The notes below the pieces were generated by a model that worked only from the letters and a program-made list of their open reading frames with translations, searched no databases and was not told the DNA's origin. Made by a program: the position numbers and the translations under genes. Below, piece after piece: positions 1 to 11,050 of a DNA stretch of 64,000 nucleotides. Origin of the DNA: Papaver somniferum (lineage: Eukaryota > Streptophyta > Magnoliopsida > Ranunculales > Papaveraceae); contig NC_039362.1 in the NCBI RefSeq assembly GCF_003573695.1, forward strand, positions 109,285,120-109,349,119, in the 5' to 3' direction. Every line of letters starts with the position of its first letter. Position 1 is the first letter of the stretch.

Positions 1-1421
1 TTACAATAGTATTATGGATCGTACTTGCCCATGAGTCTTTGTATCCAAAAAGAACTTTTTCACCATCTGCTGGGGTCCCTTTTGGAGGCTCACCTGGTCT
101 CAGGGAAACCATCAAGTGTTTGGGAGGCATGTGAGAATCAGCTGGTTTAGTGATCACCCTCTTCTTCGTTCCGGTCGAAGTTGAAGCCGAAGCTTCGGTA
201 GGTTCAACAATAGCTAGAGTTTGTTCTCCATATCCTTCTTCTTCTTATTTTTGTTCCTTTTCCTCTTCAACAATTTCATCTTGGGTGATATTCTTACCTT
301 TATCTCCATTACCATCATCATCGCCATCATCATTACCTCCTCCAACATCAGGCCTTTCTTGATCACCATCATCATCATCATTGTTACCTCCTCCATCAGC
401 CGGAATGCTTTCATCAACATCATCATCATCACCTCTTCTACCATATGGAATTGATCGGTCTTCATATGGAGTATCGTCTGAATCACTGGGTTCAGTTGGT
501 TGTTTATAATCATTCGTTATACGGATCTTTGTCGTTCCCGGCACAACGTATGTCCCTCGATGTGTTAAAGTCAAGAGTTTTTCACCAACACGAGGAGGTC
601 TTGAAGGAGGACTAAGAGCTTTCAGATCTTTCTTCTTTGCCTTTTCCAACCTGAACAAGAACAATTAAGAAAAAAAATACAGGTCGGAAGGAGGTTTAAC
701 CAATCCGGTGGAACAATGGCCAGAAGGGTCGCCTAAAACATACGTGCCGGCTAAAGTATAGCCGGCAGGGTATCATCAAAATAGCCTGCCGGTTGATGAC
801 AAATATGAACACAGTAGAACATGAAATTTTCACATTACAGGTCGGCAAAGTCCATTACCCATACACTGACGGCCAACTAGCAGCCGGCATGGTCTTATAT
901 AAATACCTTTCCGGTTTTATAAATTCTAGGCATCAGGAACCAAATATTCAAAACAAGGGGCCGGCAAGGTAAAAACTAATAACATGTCGGCTTCATTAAA
1001 AAACTAATGCCGGCAAGGTATACATTTGAATAACCTGCCGGCCCTGCTAGTAGCAGTTACAGATACTAAACAGCCGGCAAGTTCTCAACCTAAGAGCTTG
1101 CCGGCCAAACCCTAACTATGAAAAGCCGGCAAAGTCGATAACATAGTACCTTGCCGGCGTCGCAACTGCCAATTCACATTTTCGATTTTTCTGCCCTAAT
1201 TTAACATGCAAACATCAAATCGAAGTACTGGAGTGAGTTTAAGTAGGCCCTTACTTTCTTAATCGCACCATTTCTTCGTTTTGAGCGGGTTCAATTTCTC
1301 CTTCTTCAACCGTGTTTTTCTTCACTTTCTTAGTAACCAAACTTGCAATTCCAGGGTTATACTCATTGGGTTTTCGATTAGCTTCTTTCATACGAGTTGC
1401 CCTCCGCCGTTGTGGATCCAT
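1..1421 (-). pseudogene. Two-exon gene of unknown function, partial, with one in-frame stop
   Basis: Start codon is at 1421 on the minus strand (protein begins MDPQRRRATRMKEANRKP). Exon 1 is 1421-1255 and ends at a donor reading AAA|GTAAGG. Exon 2 begins at 650 after a good acceptor (TTCTTGTTCAG|GTTGG), and the phases fit, giving a lysine-rich join around RLRKLEKAKKKDLKA. Exon 2 is rich in Asp/Glu/Gly (about 475-290) and stays open to the window edge except for one TAA at 245-247. After that stop the same frame continues for 80 codons, ending with a segment containing GEKVLFGYKDSWAS. That segment faintly recalls the start of plant-mobile-domain proteins, many of which are transposon-derived, but I cannot confirm the family. 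The stop could be a real lesion, a sequencing error or an unrecognised splice. The intron holds the GCCGGC hairpin cluster. Confidence 0.5.
651..1254 (-). repeat. Intron with a cluster of GCCGGC hairpins
   Basis: This 604 bp intron has canonical GT-AG ends on the minus strand. Between about 740 and 1160 it holds roughly 15 copies of GCCGGC or one-base variants. They alternate in orientation as GCCGGCAAG(G) and C(C)TTGCCGGC, separated by 10-25 bp of AT-rich sequence. Several neighbours pair as clean hairpins: 1073-1107 has a 9 bp perfect stem (GCCGGCAAG with CTTGCCGGC), and 1012-1045 and 763-790 are similar. No terminal inverted repeats or target duplication were found around the cluster, so whether it is a transposon cannot be decided. 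Confidence 0.6.
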
Positions 1422-3368
1422 TGATGAAGATTAATCGGAGTTTTCGAATCGACGATTTTAACGAATTGATCGACGAGTTTTGGCGGTGGTGGGGGTGATG
1501 GAGTCGGTAGGGTTGTGGAGGAGAAGAAGAAGAGAAGAAGATGAAATGAAAAGATTAAAACTAATTTAGGGTAATAGGTTTTTAAAGGGTAAGGGTAGTT
1601 TTGTAACTTACCCATTAGGACTCCCCCTAAAATCCTCAAAAAGAGTCCCTTTAAAATTGGGTATACCCCAATTAGTTTGAGTATAACCCAATCACGACAG
1701 GATTATTATTAAGTGTCCCAACCAACTTGATATAATTTTAGCTCTTGTAGATTTTAACTTAGAAACAAAATAAATATCTTTTTCTTAACATAATTATAGT
1801 AGAAATTTCATTAATTAATACTCGATTCTTTAATAAATTCTCTTAAATAATATTTTAGCCAATCCTGAACCGGGGACAACGTGCCAAATTAATAATTTGT
1901 TATAATTATAAATTAATTTTTAACTACCTATATAGATCCCATATGAAATATTAATTAATAATTCACTATATACATATTCAATACTCCAATGTTTTACGAA
2001 GATTTCTTGGAAAATGAATTGGTTGTCTTCTGTTTTTTGTTAAAATCAATACCACATCAAAATGAATGAGTGTTGTTTCTCATTAGCCCAGCGAAAAAAT
2101 ATTTAATGTGATTGCCGCTTTAACAACCTCATTTCGTGAAGGGGATCTATTGTAGAACTTTCATCATATTCTTTGCCATCTTTATTAGTTCCCATAACTT
2201 TCTCAATTAATTCTTCATCAGTCAACAATTACGTAACTTCACATTCTTCCGGATATTCAGGATATCTTGCCATTCACTAAATTGTGATAACCCAATTTTT
2301 AAATCAAATTTTGCAAGTCTTGAGTGATATGACCGTCTAACTGCTCATCTAAACTGTCAAAACATATGTTATCTGTTGATCGAAGTTAAGATATTAATAA
2401 ATATATAAATTAGTAATTATTAATTTATCGATTAATTAATATCTCGCTTAATTAATAAATTCAGGTGGTCCAACAATATTAGCTTATAGAATTTCTACTG
2501 TATATCCAAAAAAAAAATCTGTAAATTAAAAATTGTTTCCATGGTCGCTTTTGTTATTGGTTTTGTTCATTTTAACTACGTTATACGTTGCAAAAAAAAA
2601 ATTTCGCGGCCTAGTTATTCATGGTTCCGTCCCTACAATTATATAGATATTCATCACATTAAAATGTTGGTGCTAATTCCTAAATGTGATGCGAGGCAAT
2701 GCATTCACCAGTATCAATAATTCCAAAATAAATATTGTACTAAAAATCATAACCCAAATTCAAAATAATTAACACCCAGAAAAAGGAAAAATTTTAAGTC
2801 TTACCCAGTATTTGGCAAATATGCTTCAAAAAAAAAGTATTTGGCAAAGAAAAGAGTGCATCAATAGAGGACTCATGTTTAGCATTGGAAGAAATTTTTA
2901 GGTTCTCTTCTCAGCATCCTTGTACTGTACAACATGATTTAAGAAACACTTATGTCTCTTCTCGTCTTTTTTAGCCTCCCCCAATTCCACATTTGCCATG
3001 TCATACATACATATTTATTTCAAATCAGCATCCCTACAACAGAACAATCAAACACACCACGACGCATAACATGCCATAATAATTGTACAATTCAAATCTC
3101 TTAAGATATCTGTCCCATACAAATGACATGATACAACTATCCAAGAAATTATAAAAATTAACCACCCTGCTGGGTTTAAATCGTGTCTTCGAAGATACAG
3201 GTCTAATTTCATAGAAAGACATGGTTCTAAAGGCTTTGGGTTAACACACCCCTATTTTAGTCGAGCAATTTTTCTTCTACATTCCATTTTCTTCTATAAT
3301 TTTAAAATTTTGAATGTAATTATATGTAATATCAACAAATTAGCAATAGCATTAACATTTCACCAATG
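1422..3368. other. AT-rich intergenic stretch, no gene seen
   Basis: This lies upstream of the minus-strand gene start. It has only short chance ORFs, A/T runs and simple AT-rich sequence. The first 200 bp beyond the start codon would hold the promoter of that gene, but no clear TATA box could be assigned. Confidence 0.5.
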
Positions 3369-3560
3369 TTTTTTTTTTTTTTGAAGGAAACAAATTTCGT
3401 TGCTATTAATTGTCATTCAAGATGATATGTTGCATAATACAATTGGTTGGTTCATCAAAGGATCACCATCTGTTTACATTGTTTGAGATTGGTATTGAGC
3501 TAAATCATGCGCAATATAATTTACGTCTCTAGAAACTGATGTGAAACGAACTTCACAAAT
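3369..3560 (-). mobile_element. 3' tail of a 5'-truncated LINE-like retrotransposon
   Basis: On the minus strand about 3560-3480 encodes a peptide including VRFTSVSRDVNYIAHDLAQY. It matches the C-terminal RNase H-like signature seen at the end of plant LINE ORF2 proteins (F..V.R..N..AH.LA). It ends in a stop, about 90 bp of 3' UTR and a homopolymer that reads as poly(A) on the minus strand (T run at 3369-3382). ORF, short UTR and poly(A) is the usual layout of a LINE 3' end. The rest of the element is missing or unrecognisable, and no target-site duplication was found. Confidence 0.55.
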
Positions 3561-4542
3561 GTTCTACTCATTTGAACATACATCTATGTCATATGACAGC
3601 TAACTTACAAAATTACTAAAATTATGCACCCTATAACCATGACTACTAAACTGTAGGCAGGGGTTCCGTAAAATGTGTCATTGTAAATACATAAAGCTTC
3701 AATTTTTGCACGATACGATGGGAAGCATCAATCTGTTTTCACTGATTACACATGCAAAAACACAAAGCATGACCAAAACAATCAGAACAATTTTAACCAA
3801 CAATGTGGATCAACCCACTCCACGTCTTCATACTCAAACAAACGTGAATTTCAACTGGTTCACCCTTTGTTGTATTCGATAACTACACTCCATGCTTGTA
3901 ATTATGATGCATTTTCCCATACTACGTCTGACATTAGTACATTACATCCCAAATTATAAAAAATGATCTAATGTTCTCAACTTGTACATATCAATAAAGT
4001 CTAGCTCTTTGTAGGCTGAAAATTTTTGCTAATGGGAGCAAAGTAATTAAATTAAGATTTTTCTATCCATTAAACCATAATCATGAAGTTTGACCACCAG
4101 AAGACCTCTTGGCTCTAAGCAATCACGTGACCTTCATTGGTCCAAAATCTTGTTGTTGACAATGGTTAGTTTCTATACCAAAACTTTATGTACAAATCCA
4201 TATCTCCGCGCTCTATTATCATACACAACACTTCTCCTCTCCAAAATTGCTACCACTTTCCTAACGGAATTTTCCGAATTCCTACGATCAAAGATTAATT
4301 TTTAAATAACAATAAAAAGAAAACAAAACACATTAAGGAATGAGTCTTACCTTTAAGTTTCATGATGTGTAGTCCGTCAAAGAGAATTCAAAGTGAAGGA
4401 CCCTAGATCGACTACACATATAAAGGTCAAGCCAATCGAAATATACTAACAATTACGTTGAAATAGTAAAAGAAAAAGAAAGAAAAAACAAATAATTTTG
4501 TTATTAAAGTAAGAGTTACACACAAATGGATTTCATGGAATC
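3561..4542. other. Intergenic stretch, no gene seen
   Basis: Only short ORFs without recognisable domains are present (the longest is 71 codons). It ends at the target-site duplication of the large retrotransposon to the right. Confidence 0.5.
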
Positions 4543-4547
4543 GGAAG

Positions 4548-6963
4548 TTAAAAAACGGGGGTCTAACAACACCACCCAATATTTCGCTTAGCAATCTGTA
4601 TGGACAAACTCCAATATACTTTTTATGAGAATCAACTAGACAGTCAGACTCAATCAATAAAAATATATATCAAAGAGTTTATATCTCAATCTCTCGATTT
4701 GATCTTTACTCAAGCAAATAGAAATATGCGAGTCTTTATCAAAGAGACATAACTTGGACGGTACCAAAGACCAATATCCAAGGATCAATCAACTACAATC
4801 AACAACCAAAAGTTGGATTAGAGAAGTTGATGATCTTCACGCACAACCTGTATTATTTCAATTATATAAAATATAATGCGGAAAAAAAATAACACAGACA
4901 CCAGAAATTTTGTAAACGATGAAACCGCAAATGCAGAAAAACCCCGGGACCTAGTCCAGATTGAATACACATTGTATTAAGCCGCTACAGACACTAGCCT
5001 ACTACAAACTAACTTCGGACTGGACTATAGTTGAACCCCAATCAGTCTCCCACCGATCCAAGGTACAGTTGTACTCCTACGCCTCTGATCCCAGCAGGAT
5101 ACTGCGCACTTGATTCCCTTAGCTGATCTCACCCACAACCAAGAGTTGTTGTAACCCAAAATCACAGACTTGATAATATCAGATCTGTCTCACACAGAAA
5201 AGTCTATAAGAGGATAAATCTGTCTCCCACAGATAAAACCTAGGTTTTGTTCCGTCTTTAGATATAAAATCAAGGTAACAAGAACCAATTGATCTTCCGG
5301 TCTTATATTCCCGAAGAACATTCTAGATTAATCAATCACCTCTCTACAATCCTTCTTGACTACACAAGCGGATTGTCGAGGAATCACAAACAGTGAGACG
5401 AAGATGTTTGTGACTTCTTTATCTTGCCTATCGGAGAACTCTCACGATCTCAAGTCAATCAATCGATTGTACTTGTACGATAGAAGATGCAAGATCAGAT
5501 CACACAACTACGATAAAGTAGTATCGGTCTGGCTTCACAATCCCAATGAAGTCTTTAAGTCGTTAACCTGATTTTAGATAAGAAAATCAAAGTTTAATGG
5601 AGATCGACTCTAGCGGGCGCACTAGTAGCACACAAACGTGTGAGGATTAGTTTTGCACAATGCTATATGTCTCCTTTATATAGCCTTCAAATCAGGGTTT
5701 GCCTTAGTTACAAAGCAATCCTTATTCACCGTTAGATGAAAACCTGATTTAGATTCAAGCTAATATTTCTCAACCGTTAGATCGAAAAACCTAGCTTGTC
5801 ACACACATTTTGGTAGACGTTTACTGGGTTCGTGAAAACCATGCCCAAACGTGTATGTGTATGTTGATTCAACATAGTAACCCAAAGAGGTTAACCATAT
5901 GAGCATTTCATATTAACCTTGTTCCTCTTCACCATAACTAGTTCAATTGACTCAAATGAACTAGTGAAAGTGTTGTTCAATTGCTATGAGATCTTATGTA
6001 ACTACACAAGACACAATTGAAACAAAGATGATTCGATTGAATCGGCTCATGAACATTATAGACACGGTTTGCATAAATCATTCCTTAGTAATTTAATGCT
6101 TCATGTCCAGAGCACATCTTTAGATCATAACCTCTTAAGTTCACAAACAAGTTCGCAGACTTAAGTTAATCGGCTGAGTTTTCCAAACTCAGCAGAAATT
6201 CTCGGAAAGAGAACTTCCGCCAGTTCGCAGACTGGGTTCGCGGACTTAGCACACAAACGAGTTTTGGGAAATCCCAGCAAAACTTCTCAGCCGAGAACTT
6301 CCGTCAGTTCGCGGACTGAGTCTGCGAACTAGGTTCGCGGACTTGGCAAGCCAATTCCACAATCCTCCCGATTTCTCTTGATCAACAAAGTTCGAAAACT
6401 TCGGTTCAAGGAATACATGGTTATGTAATCTAAACTCTCATTTCAACCATTGAGACATTCTCAGAGGACGCTATGTAGCCGTTATTCACAGACCGATTCA
6501 CGTCAGAGCAATTCTCAAAGTGATTGAAACTTTTCATGACTTTCGTCACTAGGTGAAGATAAACTTGATCAAAGCGAAACTCTTTACCAACACACGATTT
6601 CAAGATAAAAGATAAGCAATGAATGCTCATCTCGAAATGTCAAATGTGTATGATCTAGTCTATATAGCATACGACTTTTGTCTCATAAGAAGTAGGATAT
6701 AGAAGAGATAGACTTTTGAGTGATAGATAAGTTCAAGTCTCCACATACCTTTTTGTTGATGAAGTTCCACGGTTCCTTGTATAGATCTTCGTCGTTGTAT
6801 GATGAATCACCATGAAGTCCTTGAGCTCAACTACACATTTCTATCCTATTCCGAGACTTAGCTATGTAGGATAGAAATCAAGACTTATAGTTTTGATCAC
6901 TAACATTGACAAACATGCTTGAGATAGAAACGCATGCGAGGTTGACCGAGATATGCTCTAACA
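4548..6963 (-). repeat. 3' LTR of copy A
   Basis: On the minus strand it begins TGTTAGAGCATATC at 6963 and should end TGAAAAA-like at 4548, where the last bases are mutated (the reverse-strand CA end reads AA). It pairs with 11051-13447 along its full length with scattered differences, so the insertion is not very recent. A TATA box (TATATAAAGG on the minus strand) lies at 5682-5673. A segment around 6150-6350 holds several inverted copies of a TTCGCGGACTT motif. Confidence 0.85.
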
Positions 6964-6975
6964 ATCTCCCCCTTT
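6964..6975 (-). other. Polypurine tract of copy A
   Basis: On the minus strand it reads AAAGGGGGAGAT and directly abuts the 3' LTR, the position from which plus-strand DNA synthesis is primed. Similar CTCCCCC runs at about 7270, 7310 and 7372 (minus-strand GGGGGAG) are extra tracts of the same kind. Confidence 0.75.
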
Positions 6976-9512
6976 GTCAATTTTAGTGACAAAACTATTA
7001 ATACATATGGAATACAAAAAAGATAAACTTTAGTGGCTCCTATTCCATAGTCTAATCTTCAACGTTCCTTGAAATCTTCGTCCTTCCAAGTACTCCAATG
7101 ATCCCAAAGGTTGTAAGTTTAGCACCATCATTGTTGAAGATCCGTAGCTATAACAATGAGAGAAATCGAGATTCTCGATCATTATTATACAGTGTCATAA
7201 TATTATTATATAACATCAAAGTGCAATTGTATCACGACTTTAACAATAATACTACGGTGATATGTATCACTCCCCCTTAGTCAATACTCCATCTCGATCA
7301 TGGAAACCACTCCCCCTTACACAATGATCCGAAAACCATATGTATTTGTAGTGTGAACTATAATATTTCTCCCCCTTTTTGTCAATAAAATTAGCAAAGG
7401 TACAAGAATGGGATCATAATGAAATTTCCACAAGAGACATTTCATGACCAAAAGAAAAAATACATACCAACTTAATTTAGATGCAATCTAATAGCCGAAG
7501 CTAACAGCATTCATCAAGGAGTTTTAAGATACAAGATAACCCCTATAAAATTCCACAGCCACACTCCCCGCAAGATATTACCATTAAGCACAAGTTCAAA
7601 AGAACTCTCACGCATTTGATGTCATTCCCGAGAGAACAACAAGAGCGACCTTAATTTCGAAAGAAAAGAAGGATTTTATATTGGACACCAAAAACCATAG
7701 GAATGATTTTCTATATCCAAAGCTCAACCAAATTAACTACAAGTAAACCCATGATTAATTTAATTGGAATACGCAACTAAATCAAACCGCAAAAGTGATC
7801 AATTTAATTGAAAGTGCTCAACATAAATAAACTCACGGAGCTACGACTAAGTCAATCACACATAGATGACTAACTTAACCGTTCAAATACTCAACATAAG
7901 AAAAACCTTACGGAATATATGAGTACATTAACCAAAGAACATGGTAGTGTAGCCTTTCATATACTCAACACAAGAACTTGTGGAATATATGAAAACTCAA
8001 CTAGATTAATTACAAGAGAACCTATAATTAATCTAATTGGAATAAAAATAACCAAACTAATCACTGAAGTAATCAATTTAATTATTTTGGGCTCAACATA
8101 AAAGAACTTATAGAACCCCTACTAAGTTCATCATAGAATATGACAACCTTAGCCGTACATGTACTCGACATAAGAAAGAAAACTTATGGAGTACAAACTA
8201 AATAACCAAACAGGTTGATTAATTTAGTTCTTAATGCTCGACATATAGCATCTTATGGAACAACCAACAAAGCCAAGGTAAATCGACTTAGTTGTAAGGT
8301 GCTCAACATAGGACACACAATGGAACCTTCACGGTAAAACATAATAAAATGGATCAATGAAGATCAATACCGTGGATAACATACAAGGGTCTATTCTATT
8401 TTCCATCATAACGACATAATAAACTTTATCCTTGTTGAACAAAAGATTTTATCCTATTTTCCATCAAACTAATGATTACATAGGCTTAACTTTTGTAATT
8501 GTCAAAAGTCCATTCGTCCTTTCATCAATACGAATATCAATTTATGAACGACTTTACTTTTGACACAATATGGGACCTTCAAGTTCACGGATGCAAACAA
8601 TACATATCCCATAAACAACTGCAATATCACAAAATCATAAAGATTAATACTGCAATAACAATCTTTGCCCTTAGAAGGTAGAATCAATCTTTTTCGCACG
8701 TATTTATACCAAGAGTGGTTACCAAAAGCGTATAAAAATATTTCCTTAACAAAGAAGAACATACAAAGTCATTGACGACTATGCATCATAGTTCACATGA
8801 GATGATTGTGAACACTCAAGAATATATAGCAGTGTGAACTACTACCCATTCTCGAACTTCCTTCTTTGTGATTCACCAATATCACTCTTGTAACAGCCAC
8901 AAAATAGCTTAGAATATGATTTCTTTAAGAATCCCAGTGCCCAAGTCCAAGAGAATAGAACAAGTGCAACGAACAGAGCAAACACTAAAAAACAAGAGAT
9001 AGGAAAAAGACCAATATTAACTCATCCAAATTCAACAATTCTCATCTCCATTTTGAATAATTCAATAAGGAAGATAATTCAAAAAGAATGAGGTAAATCC
9101 GAGTTCGGACGAAGAAGTTACGGCCAAAACAAGTTTACCGAATATCGACGTCAAGTATGCATACGGGTTTGCGAACTTAAACTCCTGGATTTTGATTTTG
9201 AATGCTGTTATGCATACGGGGTATGAGTACCATGTAGTCCAAACATCCCGAACTATTATTTTCAAACCTAAACATTTAAGAACCTTAAACACAGATCAAG
9301 TTAGGTAGAAATGAACGATAAGCAAGATTATTATAAGTATTCTAAGCAAATAAAAGTACAAATCTTGCTCAAGTTTATAGACATACCGTTTTAGATGAAT
9401 CCAATCGAATTCTACCGCCTTACCGAATATAATCTGTGTGCCCCAATTCTTGTGCTTCCCGCACTGTATACAAAGCAGGGAATTCCTTGGTGAGGATGCA
9501 CTTCCAACACAA

Positions 9513-10986
9513 TCAAGTTGCGTTAGGGTGAACAAAGTCTTGCTCACCACAAGTGACCATTGGATTATCATGAAAGAGATCACTTTTAGAACCTTTCACA
9601 TCCAAATCCATCTTCCCAAAGAAGTGTTTAAGTTCCATCATCATGGATACTGCTTTCTCCATAGTCATGGAACTTTCTGGGAGATCATTCCTTTTCACAC
9701 TCAAACCATCATTGACTTTCTTTGGTATCCACTTCTGAGTGCGTTTAGGAACGAACGAAACCTTCTTCCCATTACTCTCTTCAAGATTTTCCGAAAGAGA
9801 ATTGGATTGACTATCATTTTGCAAGTTAGTCTTTCTCCAATTGGAAGCATCAGATCTTGTCTTCGTCTTTACGAAGTTATCCTTTTGATAACCATTACGA
9901 TTGTGAAAAGGCTTCATATGATGTTTATAGGCAAATCTAGATTTATCACAACACTGATTCCTTTGCCTAAAGGTTGGATGTTTACAACCCTTAATGTCAA
10001 GAGTGTTAGCCTTAACATATGATCCCGGTTTAACAACTTCTTTTGACACCAAAACAAGAATTTCATGAAGTTTTTCATTCCTTAACGACATCTCCTTTCC
10101 AGGTGACCGTTGTTTCCACAATAATGACAAATATAAGGAACGTTCTTACCCGGATTCATGTGTGCTGGTTTTGGAGGTTGATATACTTTGCTCTTTTGAA
10201 CCTTAACTGCCGGAGAAGGTATTTCACTTTTCCCATCAATGAAACCTTTTGTTGAGAAGAATCACTAGCTTTGAAAAATTTTACCTCTTTGCTAGTACTT
10301 GGAGCATTTATTTCCTTATAGCCCAATCCTCGTGTATCACGATGATTTTTAATTGCTCCTAGCATAGTGGTTAATTTGCTTGAACTAGTATTGAACTTTT
10401 TCAAGTCATCTTCCAACATCTTGATTTTATCAAGAGCAGCAGCTAAATCAGCTTCAAGGCGTTTTTCTCGAGCGCTTTCTCTGTTGTCAAAACTTGTTTG
10501 CTGGGAGTTAAACCTTGCTTCAGACTCTGCAAATTTCTCTTCCAAGAAAAAGTACTTTTGATAAAGATTATCACATTCAAGTGACTTCATACATAGGTTT
10601 TCCTCAGAATCCTTGAGGATCGATTCGCAAGAACGATTCGAAAAATAAACACCTGCGTAACATCTTCTCAATTTCTTGTTTTCTCGACAGAGAGGAATCA
10701 GAAGAGGTGAGACATGAGAAGTTGGAATCTTCTTCATTTTCCATGAATCCAAAAACTTAACATACTCTGAGACTTCCTCATCAACATCTCTATCAATATC
10801 TGAATCACCTTCATCAGAAAGTCCATCCAACTGTTCTTCTAGGAGAGTTTCCCAATCAACAGTTTTTACATCAAGAGAATGTTTAGATATTGACTTAGAT
10901 GTGACAGTTCTCTCAGGTGAATCCAAGCTTTTAGAATCATCTGGTAATTTCTGAACTGGTACGTTATTAGAGATAGACTCGTCCAT
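9513..10986 (-). pseudogene. Broken gag of copy A
   Basis: The start codon is at 10986 (MDESISNNVPVQKLPDD). The first part carries an acidic stretch and a predicted coiled coil of Leu/Glu/Lys-rich heptads (about residues 130-205). Compared with copies B and C, a 1 bp deletion near 10241 shifts the frame, and a 7 bp deletion near 10085 just after the zinc knuckle shifts it again. The CCHC knuckle (C-X2-C-X4-H-X4-C) survives at 10129-10088. The C-terminal part then runs open to the stop at 9513 and is basic. The protein would package element RNA in virus-like particles; this copy cannot make it intact. Confidence 0.85.
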
Positions 10987-11036
10987 AATCAGATTGCTAC
11001 AAACACAGACTTATAAGGTCTTTAACGTGTTTGCCT

Positions 11037-11048
11037 GCTCTGATACCA
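11037..11048 (-). other. Primer-binding site of copy A
   Basis: The minus strand reads TGGTATCAGAGC two bases inside the 5' LTR. This is the standard plant initiator-tRNA-Met complementary site used by Copia-type retrotransposons. Confidence 0.9.
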
Positions 11049-11050
11049 AT

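Noticed and set aside
221..454. Hydrophobic plus-strand ORF
   Set aside because: It is antisense to the GAT/GAC-rich acidic exon; the Ile/Thr/Ser-rich peptide is a by-product of ATC/ATT runs.
9438..10022. 194-codon plus-strand ORF (and similar 205-codon minus-strand ORFs at 28437-29054 and 34906-35523)
   Set aside because: They are exactly antisense to the gag coding region of the three retrotransposon copies, and their conservation is explained by gag.
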